Below are positions 7,871 to 18,238 of a stretch of DNA of 64,000 nt, piece by piece. How positions within the stretch are numbered: the first letter of the stretch is position 1; every line of letters starts with the position of its first letter. Both the position numbers and the translations under genes were made by a program. The notes beneath the pieces were generated by a model. The model was given only the letters and a program-made list of their open reading frames with translations. It was not told the DNA's origin and ran no database searches. Origin of the DNA: Spirilliplanes yamanashiensis (lineage in GTDB: Bacteria; Actinomycetota; Actinomycetes; Mycobacteriales; Micromonosporaceae); assembly GCF_016863475.1 (NCBI RefSeq), contig NZ_BOOY01000008.1, positions 186,001-250,000 on the forward strand. The letters run 5' to 3'.

Positions 7871-8878
7871 TCACCGGGCCACATCGGCCCGGTTGTCCCC
7901 CGTACGGGGACGGGCGGCGGTCCGGGCGAACCGGCGGGCCAGGCGCGCGAAGGCCGCGGTGAGTTCGGCGGGGCCGACGACCTCGATGTCGGCGTCGTAC
8001 CGGGCGACGGCGGCGGCCAGGCCGGCCCACGACCACGATCCCGTGGTGAGCCGGCAGCGGCCGGCGTCGACGGCCTCGACGACGCCGTCGCAGGTGTAGA
8101 GCGCCACGGTGGCCGCGGGCAGGTCGAGGATCACCGTGCCGCGGCAGGGCCACTCCCCGGAGCCGTCGCCGGAGCCCCGGAAGACGCCGGTGACGTACGT
8201 GGCGACGTCCCCACCGGGCAGCCGCCGGGGGGTGAAGCGGGGTCCGTTGGGGGTGCGCAGCGACATCCGGTCGGCGCGGAAGGTGCGCCAGTCCGCTTGG
8301 TCGAGGTCCCAGGCGACGACGTACCAGCGGCCGTCCCAGGTGACGACGTGGTGCGGTTCGGCGCGGCGCGGCGCCCCGCCGGTGCTCGCCGGGCCGTAGT
8401 CGAAGCGCAGGGTCTCGCGGGCGCGCACGGCGGCGCTGACCGCCAGGAGCACGTCGCCGTCGACCGGTCCGGCCGGGTCGGTGGCGGGCCGGTCGACGGC
8501 GCTGACGTCGAGGGCGCCGACGCGGTGCCGTAGCCGGGAGGGCAGCACCTGCCGGACGGTGTTGAGCGCCCGCGCGGCGGCCTCCGCGAGGCCGCTGCCC
8601 TGGGTGGTCGCGGCGACCTGCAGGGCGACGGTGAGGGCGACGGCCTGGTCGTCGTCGAACAGCAGCGGGGGCAGGTCGGCGCCGGCGCCGAGCCGGTAAC
8701 CACCGTCGGGGCCCTTGACGGCGGCGATCGGGTAGCCGAGCTCGCGGAGCCGGTCGATGTCGCGGCGCACGGTGCGCAGGCTGACGTCCATGCGGTCGGC
8801 CAGCACGGTGCCCGACCAGTTGCGGCGGGTCTGCAGCAGCGACAGCAAGGCCAGCAGCCGCGAGGAGGTTGTCGGCAT
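7871..8878 (-). CDS. WYL-domain transcriptional regulator (YafY/PafC type)
   Basis: 335 aa. The N-terminal winged helix starts MPTTSSRLLALLSLLQTR and includes LADRMDVSLRTVRRDIDRL and GYPIAAVKGPDGGYRLG, the usual HTH_11 layout. A WYL domain follows (HHVVTWDGRWYVVAWDLDQ, WRTFRADRMSLRT) and then a WCX-type C-terminal extension. WYL domains are thought to bind nucleotide or nucleic-acid ligands. The gene is divergent from a VOC protein, a frequent actinobacterial pair. ATG 8878 is taken as start; ATG 8890 is also possible. GTG 8908 is unlikely because it lies inside the operator-like palindrome. Confidence 0.85.
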   Translation of the reverse strand: MPTTSSRLLALLSLLQTRRNWSGTVLADRMDVSLRTVRRDIDRLRELGYPIAAVKGPDGGYRLGAGADLPPLLFDDDQAVALTVALQVAATTQGSGLAEAAARALNTVRQVLPSRLRHRVGALDVSAVDRPATDPAGPVDGDVLLAVSAAVRARETLRFDYGPASTGGAPRRAEPHHVVTWDGRWYVVAWDLDQADWRTFRADRMSLRTPNGPRFTPRRLPGGDVATYVTGVFRGSGDGSGEWPCRGTVILDLPAATVALYTCDGVVEAVDAGRCRLTTGSWSWAGLAAAVARYDADIEVVGPAELTAAFARLARRFARTAARPRTGDNRADVAR

Positions 8879-8900
8879 GGGGCCGATCATGCCCGAAGAA

Positions 8901-8919
8901 GGTGCCACAACCTGGCACC
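8901..8919. promoter_or_regulatory. Palindromic operator between WYL regulator and VOC gene
   Basis: GGTGCCA-CAACC-TGGCACC is a perfect 7-bp inverted repeat with a 5-bp spacer, in the 113-bp divergent region. It lies 22 bp from the regulator start and 73 bp from the VOC start, as expected for a site controlling both genes. Confidence 0.55.
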
Positions 8920-8991
8920 CACTGCTGCGAACCTGGTCCTCCAGCCGGTCACCAGGCGATCCGGCCGGGAACGACGACCCGAGGAGCCAGC

Positions 8992-9453
8992 ATGGCCATC
9001 TCCACCACCACCCACCTGAACTTCCGCGGCGACGCCCGCGCGGCGCTGGAGTTCTACCAGTCCGTGTTCGGTGGCCGCCTCACCGTCGTGGAGTACGGCG
9101 ACTTCGGCATGCCGCGGGACCTGCCGGACGCCGACAAGGTGGTGTTCGGGCAGGTCACCGCCGACAACGGCTTCGGCATCATGGCCTACGACGTGCCCGG
9201 CCACGCCCCCGCCGCGAGCGCGCCGGCCGCCACCACCCGCGCCGACGGCATGACCCTGACCGGCGAGCGGTTCTTCGTCTCCGTCCGCGGCGAGACCGCC
9301 GAGGAGGTCGGCGCGCTGTGGGACAAGCTCGCCGACGGCGCCGACGTCATCGAGAAGTACGGCCCGTCGGCCTGGGCCCCGGGCTTCGGGATGCTCACCG
9401 ACCGCTTCGGCGTCACGTGGATCCTCGACGTCGCCGCCCCGTACGCCGGCTGA
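8992..9453 (+). CDS. VOC-family protein (PhnB/glyoxalase-like)
   Basis: 153 aa, with MAISTTTHLNFRGDARAALE and FYQSVFGGRLTVVEYGDFG at the N-terminus and MLTDRFGVTWILDVAAPYAG at the C-terminus, the usual PhnB-like (3-demethylubiquinone-9 methyltransferase-like fold) arrangement of paired beta-alpha-beta-beta-beta modules. These proteins bind metals or small hydrophobic or antibiotic ligands; the reaction cannot be predicted. GAGGAG sits 5 nt before ATG 8992. Divergent from the WYL regulator with a shared palindrome, so it is probably its main target. Confidence 0.85.
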   Translation: MAISTTTHLNFRGDARAALEFYQSVFGGRLTVVEYGDFGMPRDLPDADKVVFGQVTADNGFGIMAYDVPGHAPAASAPAATTRADGMTLTGERFFVSVRGETAEEVGALWDKLADGADVIEKYGPSAWAPGFGMLTDRFGVTWILDVAAPYAG

Positions 9454-9466
9454 CCGGACACAGCGA

Positions 9467-9503
9467 ACGGCCCGGCTCCCCCGAGGCGGGGGAACCGGGC
9501 CGT
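9467..9503. terminator. Bidirectional terminator between VOC gene and clpC
   Basis: Stem ACGGCCCGG (9467-9475) pairs exactly with CCGGGCCGT (9495-9503), with an inner CCCCC/GGGGG stem (9478-9482 with 9488-9492). It lies 13 bp from the VOC stop and 15 bp from the clpC stop, so it serves both convergent genes. Confidence 0.8.
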
Positions 9504-9518
9504 CGGCGCGCGAAGCGG

Positions 9519-12047
<2,529 letters not shown>

Positions 12048-12195
12048 GCCCTCGTGCTCCTCACGTGCCGTGCGCCAATGGAGACTGGCGGGGCCAGCGC
12101 GCGGGCACCCGGTAGGTGACCGCTTGTCTCACTCTATCGCCGGAGGCCGACCGATCTGCGGCCGTCGTCACTGCTCGGGTCTGCTACCGGCGATG

Positions 12196-12319
12196 TTTTC
12201 CACAACTCTGCACGCTCAGCGGCTGTTCCTCGCGCCCCGGCGCTACGCGCACAGCGAAATCCGGGAGGCCGGAAAGTTGTCCACAGCCTGTGGACAACGT
12301 CGTCCACACCTGTGGACAA
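12196..12319. promoter_or_regulatory. Cluster of DnaA-box-like 9-mers
   Basis: Five sites resemble the high-GC actinobacterial DnaA box TTGTCCACA. They are TTTTCCACA (12196-12204), TTGTCCACA (12277-12285), its inverse TGTGGACAA (12289-12297), TCGTCCACA (12300-12308) and inverse TGTGGACAA (12311-12319). The last four form two head-to-head pairs with 3-bp and 2-bp gaps. Three match TTGTCCACA exactly. No dnaA, dnaN or rpmH is nearby, so this is not the usual oriC location; a DnaA-titration or DnaA-regulatory site is the likeliest reading. Confidence 0.65.
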
Positions 12320-12357
12320 CCCTGCCACAGGGGCCCGCGGGGTGTCCCGGAGACGCC

Positions 12358-12386
12358 GAAGGCCCGCGGCGGCGCCACGGGCCTTC
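12358..12386 (-). terminator. lsr2 terminator hairpin
   Basis: GAAGGCCCG (12358-12366) and CGGGCCTTC (12378-12386) form a perfect 9-bp stem with an 11-nt loop, 17 bp beyond the lsr2 stop. No T-run. Confidence 0.7.
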
Positions 12387-12403
12387 ACGAGCGGGAGCTC
12401 CGG

Positions 12404-12757
12404 TCAGCGACCGGGGCCCTTCGCGTGGAACTCGTCGACGATCTCCTGCGGGATGCGGCCCCGGTCGGAGATGTCCTTGCCGTTCTTCTTGGCCCACTCG
12501 CGGATGGCCTTGTTCTGCTCGCGGTCGGCGGTCGCGCCGCCCCGCCCGCGCGCCGCCCGGCCGCCCACGACGACGCCGCCCCGGCCGACCTTGGAGCCGG
12601 CGGCCACGTACGGCGCGAAGGCGTCCCGCAATTTGTCGGCGTTCTTCTCCGACAGGTCGATCTCGTACTGAATGCCGTCCAGCGCGAACTTGACGGTCTC
12701 GTCGGCGTCGCCTCCGTCGAGGTCGTCGACGAGCTTGTGAATGATCTGCTTGGCCAC
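12404..12757 (-). CDS. lsr2: Nucleoid-associated protein Lsr2
   Basis: 117 aa. Lsr2 bridges AT-rich DNA and silences foreign genes, the actinobacterial counterpart of H-NS. The N-terminal dimerisation part MAKQIIHKLVDDLDGGDADE and the C-terminal DNA-binding part with REWAKKNGKDISDRGRIP are clear; the RGR hook that enters the minor groove is present. The linker has an unusual Gly/Arg-rich insert (RGGVVVGGRAARGRGG). Start GTG 12757 has GGAAGGA about 9 nt upstream. Directly downstream of lysS in transcription order, as in mycobacteria. Confidence 0.97.
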   Translation of the reverse strand: MAKQIIHKLVDDLDGGDADETVKFALDGIQYEIDLSEKNADKLRDAFAPYVAAGSKVGRGGVVVGGRAARGRGGATADREQNKAIREWAKKNGKDISDRGRIPQEIVDEFHAKGPGR

Positions 12758-12803
12758 GCCCGCATGTCCTTCCAACGAACAGAGTTCCCCTGCAATCAGG
12801 AGA

Positions 12804-12834
12804 ACAATAACGCTACTGCCGAGCCGTTCGTCAA
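12804..12834 (-). promoter_or_regulatory. Candidate lsr2 promoter
   Basis: On the minus strand TTGACG (12834-12829) and TATTGT (12809-12804) are spaced by 19 bp, in the 92-bp AT-richer gap between lysS and lsr2. The spacer is longer than optimal; Lsr2 itself binds AT-rich DNA, so autoregulation is possible. Confidence 0.35.
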
Positions 12835-12849
12835 TGGACCTGCCGAAAA

Positions 12850-14358
12850 CTACTCGGCGCGCACCAACGGGAAGAGGATCGTTTCCCGAATCCCCAGACC
12901 GGTCAACGCCATCAGCAGCCGGTCGATTCCCATTCCCATGCCGCCGGCCGGGGGCATTCCGTACTCCATGGCCCGCAGGAAGTCCTCGTCGAGGCGCATG
13001 GCCTCGGCGTCGCCGCCGGCGGCCAGCACGGCCTGGGCGGCGAACCGCTCGCGCTGCACGACCGGGTCGACCAGCTCGGAGTACGCCGTGCCCAGCTCGA
13101 AGCCCTGCACGTACAGGTCCCACTTCTCGGCCAGGCCGGGGGTGTCACGGTGGGCCCGGGTCAGCGGCGACGTCTCCTCCGGGTAGTCGCGGACGAACGT
13201 GGGCGCCTGCAGCGACGGCACGACCAGTTCCTCGAACAGTTCCTCGGCGAGCTTGCCCGGGCCCCACTTCGGGTCGGCGCTCACGTCGTGCTTCTCGGCG
13301 TGCCGGCGCAGCACCGCGATGTCGGTGTCGACGGTCACCTCCTCGCCGAGCGCCTCGGACAGCACGCCGTAGAGGGTGACCGACCGCCACTCGCCGCCGA
13401 GGTCGACCTCGGTGCCGTCGGCGTGCGTAACGACGTGTGAGCCGGTCAGCGCGTACGCGGCCTCCTGCACCCATTCACGGGTGTTGACGGCCATCACGTC
13501 GTAGTCGGCGTACGCCTGGTAGGCCTCCAACATCGCGAACTCCGGCGAGTGCGAGGAGTCGACGCCCTCATTACGGAAGTTGCGGTTGATCTCGAAGACC
13601 CGCTCGATGCCGCCGACCACGGCGCGCTTGAGAAACAGCTCGGGCGCGATCCGCAGATAGAGATCGGTGTCGAGTGCATTGCTGTGCGTCACAAATGGCC
13701 GGGCGGCGGCGCCGCCGTGCACCAGTTGCAACATTGGCGTTTCCACCTCGAGATAATTCCGCCGGTGCAGCGACTCGCGCAGGCTGCGCACGACCGTCGC
13801 GCGGGTGCGCACCATGTCGCGGGCCTGCGGGCGCACGATCAGGTCGACGTAGCGCTGGCGGACCCGGGACTCCTCGCTCAGCGGCTTGTGCGCCACCGGC
13901 AGCGGGCGCAGCGCCTTGGCGGTGATCTGCCACGAGGCGGCCAGCACGGACAGCTCGCCGCGCCGGCTGGTGATGACCTCGCCGGTGACGCCGACCAGGT
14001 CGCCCAGGTCGACGGTGGCCTTCCAGGCCGCCAGCGAGTCGGCGCCGACCCGGTCGAGGCTGAGCATGGCCTGCAGCTCGGTGCCGTCGCCGTCGCGCAG
14101 CGTCGCGAAGCACAGCTTGCCGGTGTTCCGGATGAAGATCACCCGGCCCGTCACGCCGACCGTGTCGCCGGTGGCGTGGTCGATCGGCAGGTCGGTGTAG
14201 CGCTCGCGGACCTCGGCGAGCGTGGCGGTGCGGGGGTAGCCCACCGGGTACGGCTCCACCCCCTCGGCGAGCAGGCGGTCCCGCTTGGACCGGCGCACCC
14301 GCATCTGCTCGGGGAGGTCCTCGGCGGGGTCGGCGGGTACGGGATTCTGCTCGCTCAC
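12850..14358 (-). CDS. lysS: Lysyl-tRNA synthetase, class II
   Basis: 502 aa. It charges tRNA-Lys. The N-terminal OB-fold anticodon domain ([21 protein letters not shown]) is followed by the class II core: motif 1 around [12 protein letters not shown], motif 2 [20 protein letters not shown] and motif 3 [17 protein letters not shown]. Start GTG 14358 gives [18 protein letters not shown], a usual N-terminus for actinobacterial LysS. Gene order methyltransferase-lysS-lsr2 runs leftward; the same lysS-lsr2-clpC order occurs in M. tuberculosis. Confidence 0.97.
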   Translation of the reverse strand: MSEQNPVPADPAEDLPEQMRVRRSKRDRLLAEGVEPYPVGYPRTATLAEVRERYTDLPIDHATGDTVGVTGRVIFIRNTGKLCFATLRDGDGTELQAMLSLDRVGADSLAAWKATVDLGDLVGVTGEVITSRRGELSVLAASWQITAKALRPLPVAHKPLSEESRVRQRYVDLIVRPQARDMVRTRATVVRSLRESLHRRNYLEVETPMLQLVHGGAAARPFVTHSNALDTDLYLRIAPELFLKRAVVGGIERVFEINRNFRNEGVDSSHSPEFAMLEAYQAYADYDVMAVNTREWVQEAAYALTGSHVVTHADGTEVDLGGEWRSVTLYGVLSEALGEEVTVDTDIAVLRRHAEKHDVSADPKWGPGKLAEELFEELVVPSLQAPTFVRDYPEETSPLTRAHRDTPGLAEKWDLYVQGFELGTAYSELVDPVVQRERFAAQAVLAAGGDAEAMRLDEDFLRAMEYGMPPAGGMGMGIDRLLMALTGLGIRETILFPLVRAE

Positions 14359-14372
14359 GGCACGGCTCTCTG

Positions 14373-15152
14373 TCAGGCGGAAGGGCTCGGGATCGGGGAA
14401 AAGCCTAGACGCCGCCGGAGGGCGAAGACGCCCCAGCCCAGGTGCGGGCGCTCGTGCGTCACGTACGCCAGCGGGGCGGCGTCGAGCTCGGCGCGCAGCT
14501 CGGCGTACAGCTCGTGGCCGGGGTTGGCGTCGAGCCACTCGCGCACGTTGAGCCACTGCGCGGCCCGGTAGCGGTCCCAGCTGTCGGCGTCGGCCAGCAC
14601 CATCTCGACCAGGTCCCAGCCGAGCGCGGCGAGGTGGCCGACCAGGCCGGGCAGGGTGCGGAAGTCCTCGGCGGACGTGGCGTGGCAGGCCGCGACGGTG
14701 GCCGGGTCGGTGGGCACCCGGTGCCAGTACGGCTCGCCGAGCAGCACCGTGCCGCCCGGCTTTAGGCTGCGTTCCAGCAGGTCGAGGGTGCCGTCGACGC
14801 CGCCGCCGATCCAGCTCGCGCCGACGCAGCAGACGAGGTCGACCGGCTCGTCGGCCACGTACCCGGCGGCCTGGCCGTGCACGAAGCGGACCCGGCCGGC
14901 GACGCCCAGCTCGGCGGCCCGGGCCTGCGCGGCGCGGGTGAAGTGGGTGCTCAGGTCCACGCCGAGGCCGCCGACGCCGTGGTCACGGGCCCAGGTGCAG
15001 AGCATCTCCCCGCTGCCGCAGGCCAGGTCGAGCACCGTCTGCCCGGGGCGCAGCCGCAGCGCCCGGCCGAGCGTGGCCAGCTTGACGTCGTCCAGCGGGT
15101 TGTGGATGCGGTGCGACGACTCGCGGACGACGAACGGCAGGGGCAGGTCCAT
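14373..15152 (-). CDS. SAM-dependent methyltransferase, class I
   Basis: 259 aa. Rossmann motif I is [19 protein letters not shown] near residue 45, followed by [18 protein letters not shown] and [15 protein letters not shown] (motif II region). It resembles the SmtA/Methyltransf_25 group of small-molecule methyltransferases. The C-terminal half ([18 protein letters not shown]) is not diagnostic. Substrate unknown. It lies between coaX and lysS with 14 bp to lysS, so it is probably in the same transcript; no direct link with CoA or tRNA is evident. Confidence 0.8.
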   Translation of the reverse strand: MDLPLPFVVRESSHRIHNPLDDVKLATLGRALRLRPGQTVLDLACGSGEMLCTWARDHGVGGLGVDLSTHFTRAAQARAAELGVAGRVRFVHGQAAGYVADEPVDLVCCVGASWIGGGVDGTLDLLERSLKPGGTVLLGEPYWHRVPTDPATVAACHATSAEDFRTLPGLVGHLAALGWDLVEMVLADADSWDRYRAAQWLNVREWLDANPGHELYAELRAELDAAPLAYVTHERPHLGWGVFALRRRLGFSPIPSPSA

Positions 15153-15196
15153 CCGGGCAGCCTGCGGCCCCGGCGGCCGGACCGCGACCGATTTCC

Positions 15197-15955
15197 TCAG
15201 ACGTTGCGCTCGTACACCATCCGCAGCCCGATCAGGGTGATCATCGGCTCGTGGTGGGTGATGGTGCGGCACTCGCCCTGCACCAGCGGCGCCAGGCCGC
15301 CCGTGGCGATGACCGCGCGCACCGTGCCCAGCTCCTCGGTCATCCGCTCGACGATCCGGTCGACCTGCCCGGCGAAGCCGAAGTACATGCCCGACTGGAG
15401 GCACTCGACGGTGTTCTTGCCGATCACCGAGCGCGGCTTGGCCGGCTCCACCTTGCGCAGCTGGGCGGCGCGGGCGGCGAGCGCGTCGAAGGAGATCTCG
15501 ATGCCGGGCGCGAACGCCCCGCCGAGGAACTCGCCCTTGGCGCTGATCACGTCGAAGTTCGTGGTGGTGCCGAAGTCGACCACGATCGACGGTCCGCCGT
15601 AGAGGGTGTGCGCCGCCAGGGTGTTGACGACCCGGTCGGCGCCGACCTCCTTGGGGTTGTCGATGGCGAGCTGCACGCCCGTCTTCACCCCGGGCTCCAC
15701 GACGATGTTCGGGATGTCGCCGTAGTAGCGGCCCAGCATCGTGCGCAGCGAGCGCAGCGCGGCCGGCACCGTGGAGCAGGCCGCCACCCCGGTGATCTCG
15801 ACGGCGTCCCCGGCGAGCAGGCCCCGGAACTTCAGCCCGAGTTCGTCGGCCGTGGACCGCGAGTCGGTCTTGATCCGCCAGGAGTGCACCAGCTTGTCGC
15901 CGTCGAAGGTCGCCAGCACGGTGTTCGTGTTCCCGATGTCGATGCAGAGCAGCAC
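15197..15955 (-). CDS. coaX: Type III pantothenate kinase
   Basis: 252 aa. It phosphorylates pantothenate, the first step of CoA synthesis. The ASKHA-fold motifs of CoaX are visible: DIGNTNTVLATF (phosphate 1), VGADRVVNTLAAH, VVDFGTTTNFDVI (with the Asp of the active site), GGAFAPGIEIS and ATGGLAPLV. This class is not inhibited by CoA. It sits 10 bp downstream of nadC, and panD-panC (pantothenate synthesis) lie further upstream in the same direction, so precursor synthesis and use are grouped. Confidence 0.96.
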   Translation of the reverse strand: MLLCIDIGNTNTVLATFDGDKLVHSWRIKTDSRSTADELGLKFRGLLAGDAVEITGVAACSTVPAALRSLRTMLGRYYGDIPNIVVEPGVKTGVQLAIDNPKEVGADRVVNTLAAHTLYGGPSIVVDFGTTTNFDVISAKGEFLGGAFAPGIEISFDALAARAAQLRKVEPAKPRSVIGKNTVECLQSGMYFGFAGQVDRIVERMTEELGTVRAVIATGGLAPLVQGECRTITHHEPMITLIGLRMVYERNV

Positions 15956-15965
15956 GATCGAGAGC

Positions 15966-16883
15966 CTAGCCGCGCGGGCGGAGGTCGAGCGCGATGTCCA
16001 GGATCGGCGACGAGTGGGTGAGGCCGCCCACGGACAGGTAGTCGACGCCGGTGGCGGCGTACGCGGCGGCCGTGGCCAGCGTCAGGTTGCCGGTGGCCTC
16101 CAGCTCGGCGCGGTCACCCACCTCGGCGACGACCCGGCCCAGCAGCTCCGGGCTCATGTTGTCGCACAGCAGGAACGTGGCGCCCGCCTCGACGGCCTCG
16201 ACCGCCTCGGCGACCGTGGTCACCTCGACCTGGATGGACAGGTCGGGGAAGGTGTCCCGGACCCGCCGGTACGCGGCCGTCACGCTGCCCGCGGCGAGCT
16301 TGTGGTTGTCCTTGATCATCGCGACGTCGTACAGGCCCATGCGCTTGTTGGTGCCGCCGCCCGCGCGGACCGCGTACTTCTCCAGGGCCCGCAGGCCCGG
16401 GGTGGTCTTGCGGGTGTCCAGCACCTGCGCCTTCGTGCCGGCCAGGGCCTCGGCCCAGCGGCGGGTGTGGGTGGCCACGCCGGACATCCGGCAGAGCAGG
16501 TTGAGGGCGGTGCGCTCGGCGGTCAGCAGCGCCCGGGTGGGGCCCTGGATGACGGCGAGGACGTCGCCGCGGCGCACGGCGGCGCCGTCGACCAGGTGCG
16601 GGGTGAACGACCCGCCACCGGCGCTGGTGGCGGCGAACACCGCCGCCGCCACGGCCAGCCCGGCCACCACGCCGTCGGCGCGGGCCACCAGCTCGGCGGT
16701 GTCCTCCTGGTCCGGCGGGATCGTCGCCTCGCTGGTCACGTCCAGCGGCGGCACGCCCAGATCCTCGGCGAGCGCGGTCGCGATGATCCGGGCGACCTCC
16801 TCGGGGTCGGGCCGGCCGAACGGCCCCGGCTCGGCGGTGACGTCGAACTGCGCGGCCAGCCAGAAGGCGGGGTTGACGCTCAT
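15966..16883 (-). CDS. nadC: Nicotinate-nucleotide pyrophosphorylase (quinolinate phosphoribosyltransferase)
   Basis: 305 aa. It converts quinolinate and PRPP to nicotinate mononucleotide. The family residues are clear: ALNLLCRMSGVATHTRRW, VLDTRKTTPGLRALEKYAV, RAGGGTNKRMGLYDVAMIKDNH and VDYLSVGGLTHSSP. The start ATG 16883 has GGAGG at 16892-16896. In related genomes nadB and nadC are contiguous; here an IS element separates nadC from nadB by 1.35 kb, and its insertion is upstream of the nadC ribosome-binding site, so nadC may now depend on read-through or a new promoter. Confidence 0.96.
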   Translation of the reverse strand: MSVNPAFWLAAQFDVTAEPGPFGRPDPEEVARIIATALAEDLGVPPLDVTSEATIPPDQEDTAELVARADGVVAGLAVAAAVFAATSAGGGSFTPHLVDGAAVRRGDVLAVIQGPTRALLTAERTALNLLCRMSGVATHTRRWAEALAGTKAQVLDTRKTTPGLRALEKYAVRAGGGTNKRMGLYDVAMIKDNHKLAAGSVTAAYRRVRDTFPDLSIQVEVTTVAEAVEAVEAGATFLLCDNMSPELLGRVVAEVGDRAELEATGNLTLATAAAYAATGVDYLSVGGLTHSSPILDIALDLRPRG

Positions 16884-16994
16884 GGGATACCTCCGTGGAC
16901 GTCCCCGGCTCGAGCCAAGGGGAGGGGAATGGAGGCAACGGCCCGACGGCACGTCGCCTCGATGCTCACTGCTGAGGCCACTAAATTGTGAGGA

Positions 16995-18218
16995 GTGACC
17001 AGGATCGTGAAGCGGGCGTTCAAGTACCGCTTCCATCCAACCGATGCGCAGGCCGCTGAGCTGTCGCGCACCTTCGGCTGTGTCCGGAAGGTCTACAACC
17101 TTGCGTTGCAGGCGCGCACCGAGGCATGGACGCTGCGCCAGGAACGGGTCAACTACAACGCCACCAGTGCGCTGCTCACCCGCTGGAAGAAGACCGAAGA
17201 CCTGACCTTCCTCAACGACGTCTCGTCTGTTCCGCTGCAGCAGGCCCTGCGCCATCTGCAGGTGGCGTTCACGAACTTCTTCGCGAAGCGGGCGAAGTAC
17301 CCGGCGTTCAAGAGCAAGAAGAGGTCGCGCCGATCGGCCGAGTACAGCAGCAGCGCGTTCCGCTGGCGTGACGGTCGGCTCACTCTCGCGAAGATGGCCG
17401 AGCCGCTGGACATGGCCGAGCCGCTGGACATCGTGTGGTCGCGACCGCTGCCCGACGGTGCGACACCGTCCACGGTCACCGTTTCCCAGGACGCGGCGGG
17501 CCGCTGGTTCGTGTCCCTGCTCTGCGACGACGTGATCGAACAGACCCAGGCGACGGGTGCGGTCGGGATCGACGCCGGGCTGGAGCACCTGCTCACCCTG
17601 TCCACCGGCGAGAAGATCACGAACCCCCGGCATGAGCGGGCCGACCGTGAGCGGCTCGCCAAGGCGCAGCGGAACCTGGCGAAGAAGGCCAAGGACTCCA
17701 AGAACCGCGAGAAGGCGCGCCTCAAGGTCGCCCGCGTCCACGCCCGCATCACCGACCGCAGGCACGACCACCTGCACAAGCTGACCACTCGGCTCGTTCG
17801 TGAGAACCAAACGATCGTGATCGAGGACCTGACCGTGCGCACCATGGTCACCAACCACAGCCTTGCCCGCGCCATCAGCGACGCGGCCTGGCGGCAGTTC
17901 CGCACCCTGCTCGAGTACAAAGCCGGCTGGCACGGCCGCAACCTTGTTGTCGTGGACCGCTGGTTTCCGTCGTCCAAGCTGTGCTCCGCCTGTGGTGCAC
18001 GCACCGAACGGATGCCGCTGAACGTACGGTCGTGGACGTGCCGGTGCGGCACCACCCATGACCGGGACGTCAACGCGGCCCGCAACATCCTGGCCGAGGG
18101 GCTCTCGGTCACTGCCTGTGGAGGCGGTGTAAGACCTCAACGGGCGAACGTCCGGACGGGGCTGTCGCCCGCGAAGCAGGAAACCCAGCGGGCGACCGCT
18201 GGAATCCCCCGCCGTTAG
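16995..18218 (+). CDS. tnpB: TnpB, RNA-guided endonuclease of an IS605-type element
   Basis: 407 aa. TnpB uses an omega-RNA guide to cut DNA next to a transposon-associated motif and is the ancestor of Cas12. RuvC residues are intact: Asp193 in GIDAGL, Glu277 in IVIEDL and Asp358 in HDRDVNAARN. The zinc ribbon has Cys330, Cys333, Cys349 and Cys351. The N-terminal helix-turn-helix part starts KRAFKYRFHPTDAQAAELS. A six-residue segment, MAEPLD, is duplicated in tandem (residues 134-145). The GTG at 16995 follows AGGAG closely. The stop codon lies in the loop of the right-end hairpin, so the coding sequence overlaps the predicted omega-RNA. Confidence 0.92.
   Translation: MTRIVKRAFKYRFHPTDAQAAELSRTFGCVRKVYNLALQARTEAWTLRQERVNYNATSALLTRWKKTEDLTFLNDVSSVPLQQALRHLQVAFTNFFAKRAKYPAFKSKKRSRRSAEYSSSAFRWRDGRLTLAKMAEPLDMAEPLDIVWSRPLPDGATPSTVTVSQDAAGRWFVSLLCDDVIEQTQATGAVGIDAGLEHLLTLSTGEKITNPRHERADRERLAKAQRNLAKKAKDSKNREKARLKVARVHARITDRRHDHLHKLTTRLVRENQTIVIEDLTVRTMVTNHSLARAISDAAWRQFRTLLEYKAGWHGRNLVVVDRWFPSSKLCSACGARTERMPLNVRSWTCRCGTTHDRDVNAARNILAEGLSVTACGGGVRPQRANVRTGLSPAKQETQRATAGIPRR
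17394..17429 (+). repeat. 18-bp tandem duplication inside tnpB
   Basis: ATGGCCGAGCCGCTGGAC occurs at 17394-17411 and again, identical, at 17412-17429. It keeps the frame and adds six residues to a beta-barrel (WED-like) part of TnpB. Perfect identity indicates a recent slippage event. Confidence 0.9.
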
Positions 18219-18238
18219 GCGTCGGGAAGATGTCAAGC
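18100..18238 (+). ncRNA. Predicted omega-RNA (TnpB guide RNA) scaffold
   Basis: In IS605-type elements the guide RNA overlaps the 3' end of tnpB and the right end, and the bases after the right end act as guide. Here CCAGCGG (18185-18191) and CCGCTGG (18196-18202) form a perfect 7-bp stem with a GCGA loop, followed by the terminal imperfect stem and GATGTCAA. The guide would begin at about 18237 and reads into the end of nadB. The 5' boundary is a guess. Confidence 0.5.

Larger units (their letters stand above)
12048..12403. other. Gene-free stretch between clpC and lsr2 with a DnaA-box cluster
   Basis: 356 bp without a supportable gene. From right to left it holds the lsr2 terminator hairpin (12358-12386), the DnaA-box-like cluster (12196-12319) and about 150 bp that must contain the clpC promoter. 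No HAIR or ClgR-type motif was recognised with confidence. The stretch from about 12185 to 12325 is visibly richer in A and T than its surroundings. Confidence 0.7.
16920..18238 (+). mobile_element. IS200/IS605-type element with tnpB only, inserted between nadC and nadB
   Basis: The unit contains tnpB but no Y1 transposase tnpA, as in IS1341-like elements. The right end is placed at the TCAA of 18233-18236 or a base or two beyond, because the preceding stem (CCCCGCC-GTTAG-GGC-type, 18206-18229) and the terminal GATGTCAA match the usual right end of actinobacterial members. The left end is uncertain: it must lie between the nadC ribosome-binding site (16896) and about 16960, where GAGGC (16932-16936) and GCCTC (16956-16960) could form the left-end hairpin. 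Orientation is opposite to the operon it interrupts. Confidence 0.65.

Noticed and set aside
12196-12319. Chromosomal replication origin
   Set aside because: The DnaA boxes are real candidates, but no dnaA, dnaN, rpmH or gyr genes flank them and only about five boxes are present; actinobacterial oriC regions usually have many more.
16995-18218. tnpB as a pseudogene or a domesticated catalytically dead copy
   Set aside because: The RuvC Asp-Glu-Asp residues and four zinc-binding Cys are intact and the frame is open; the in-frame duplication alone does not make it a pseudogene.
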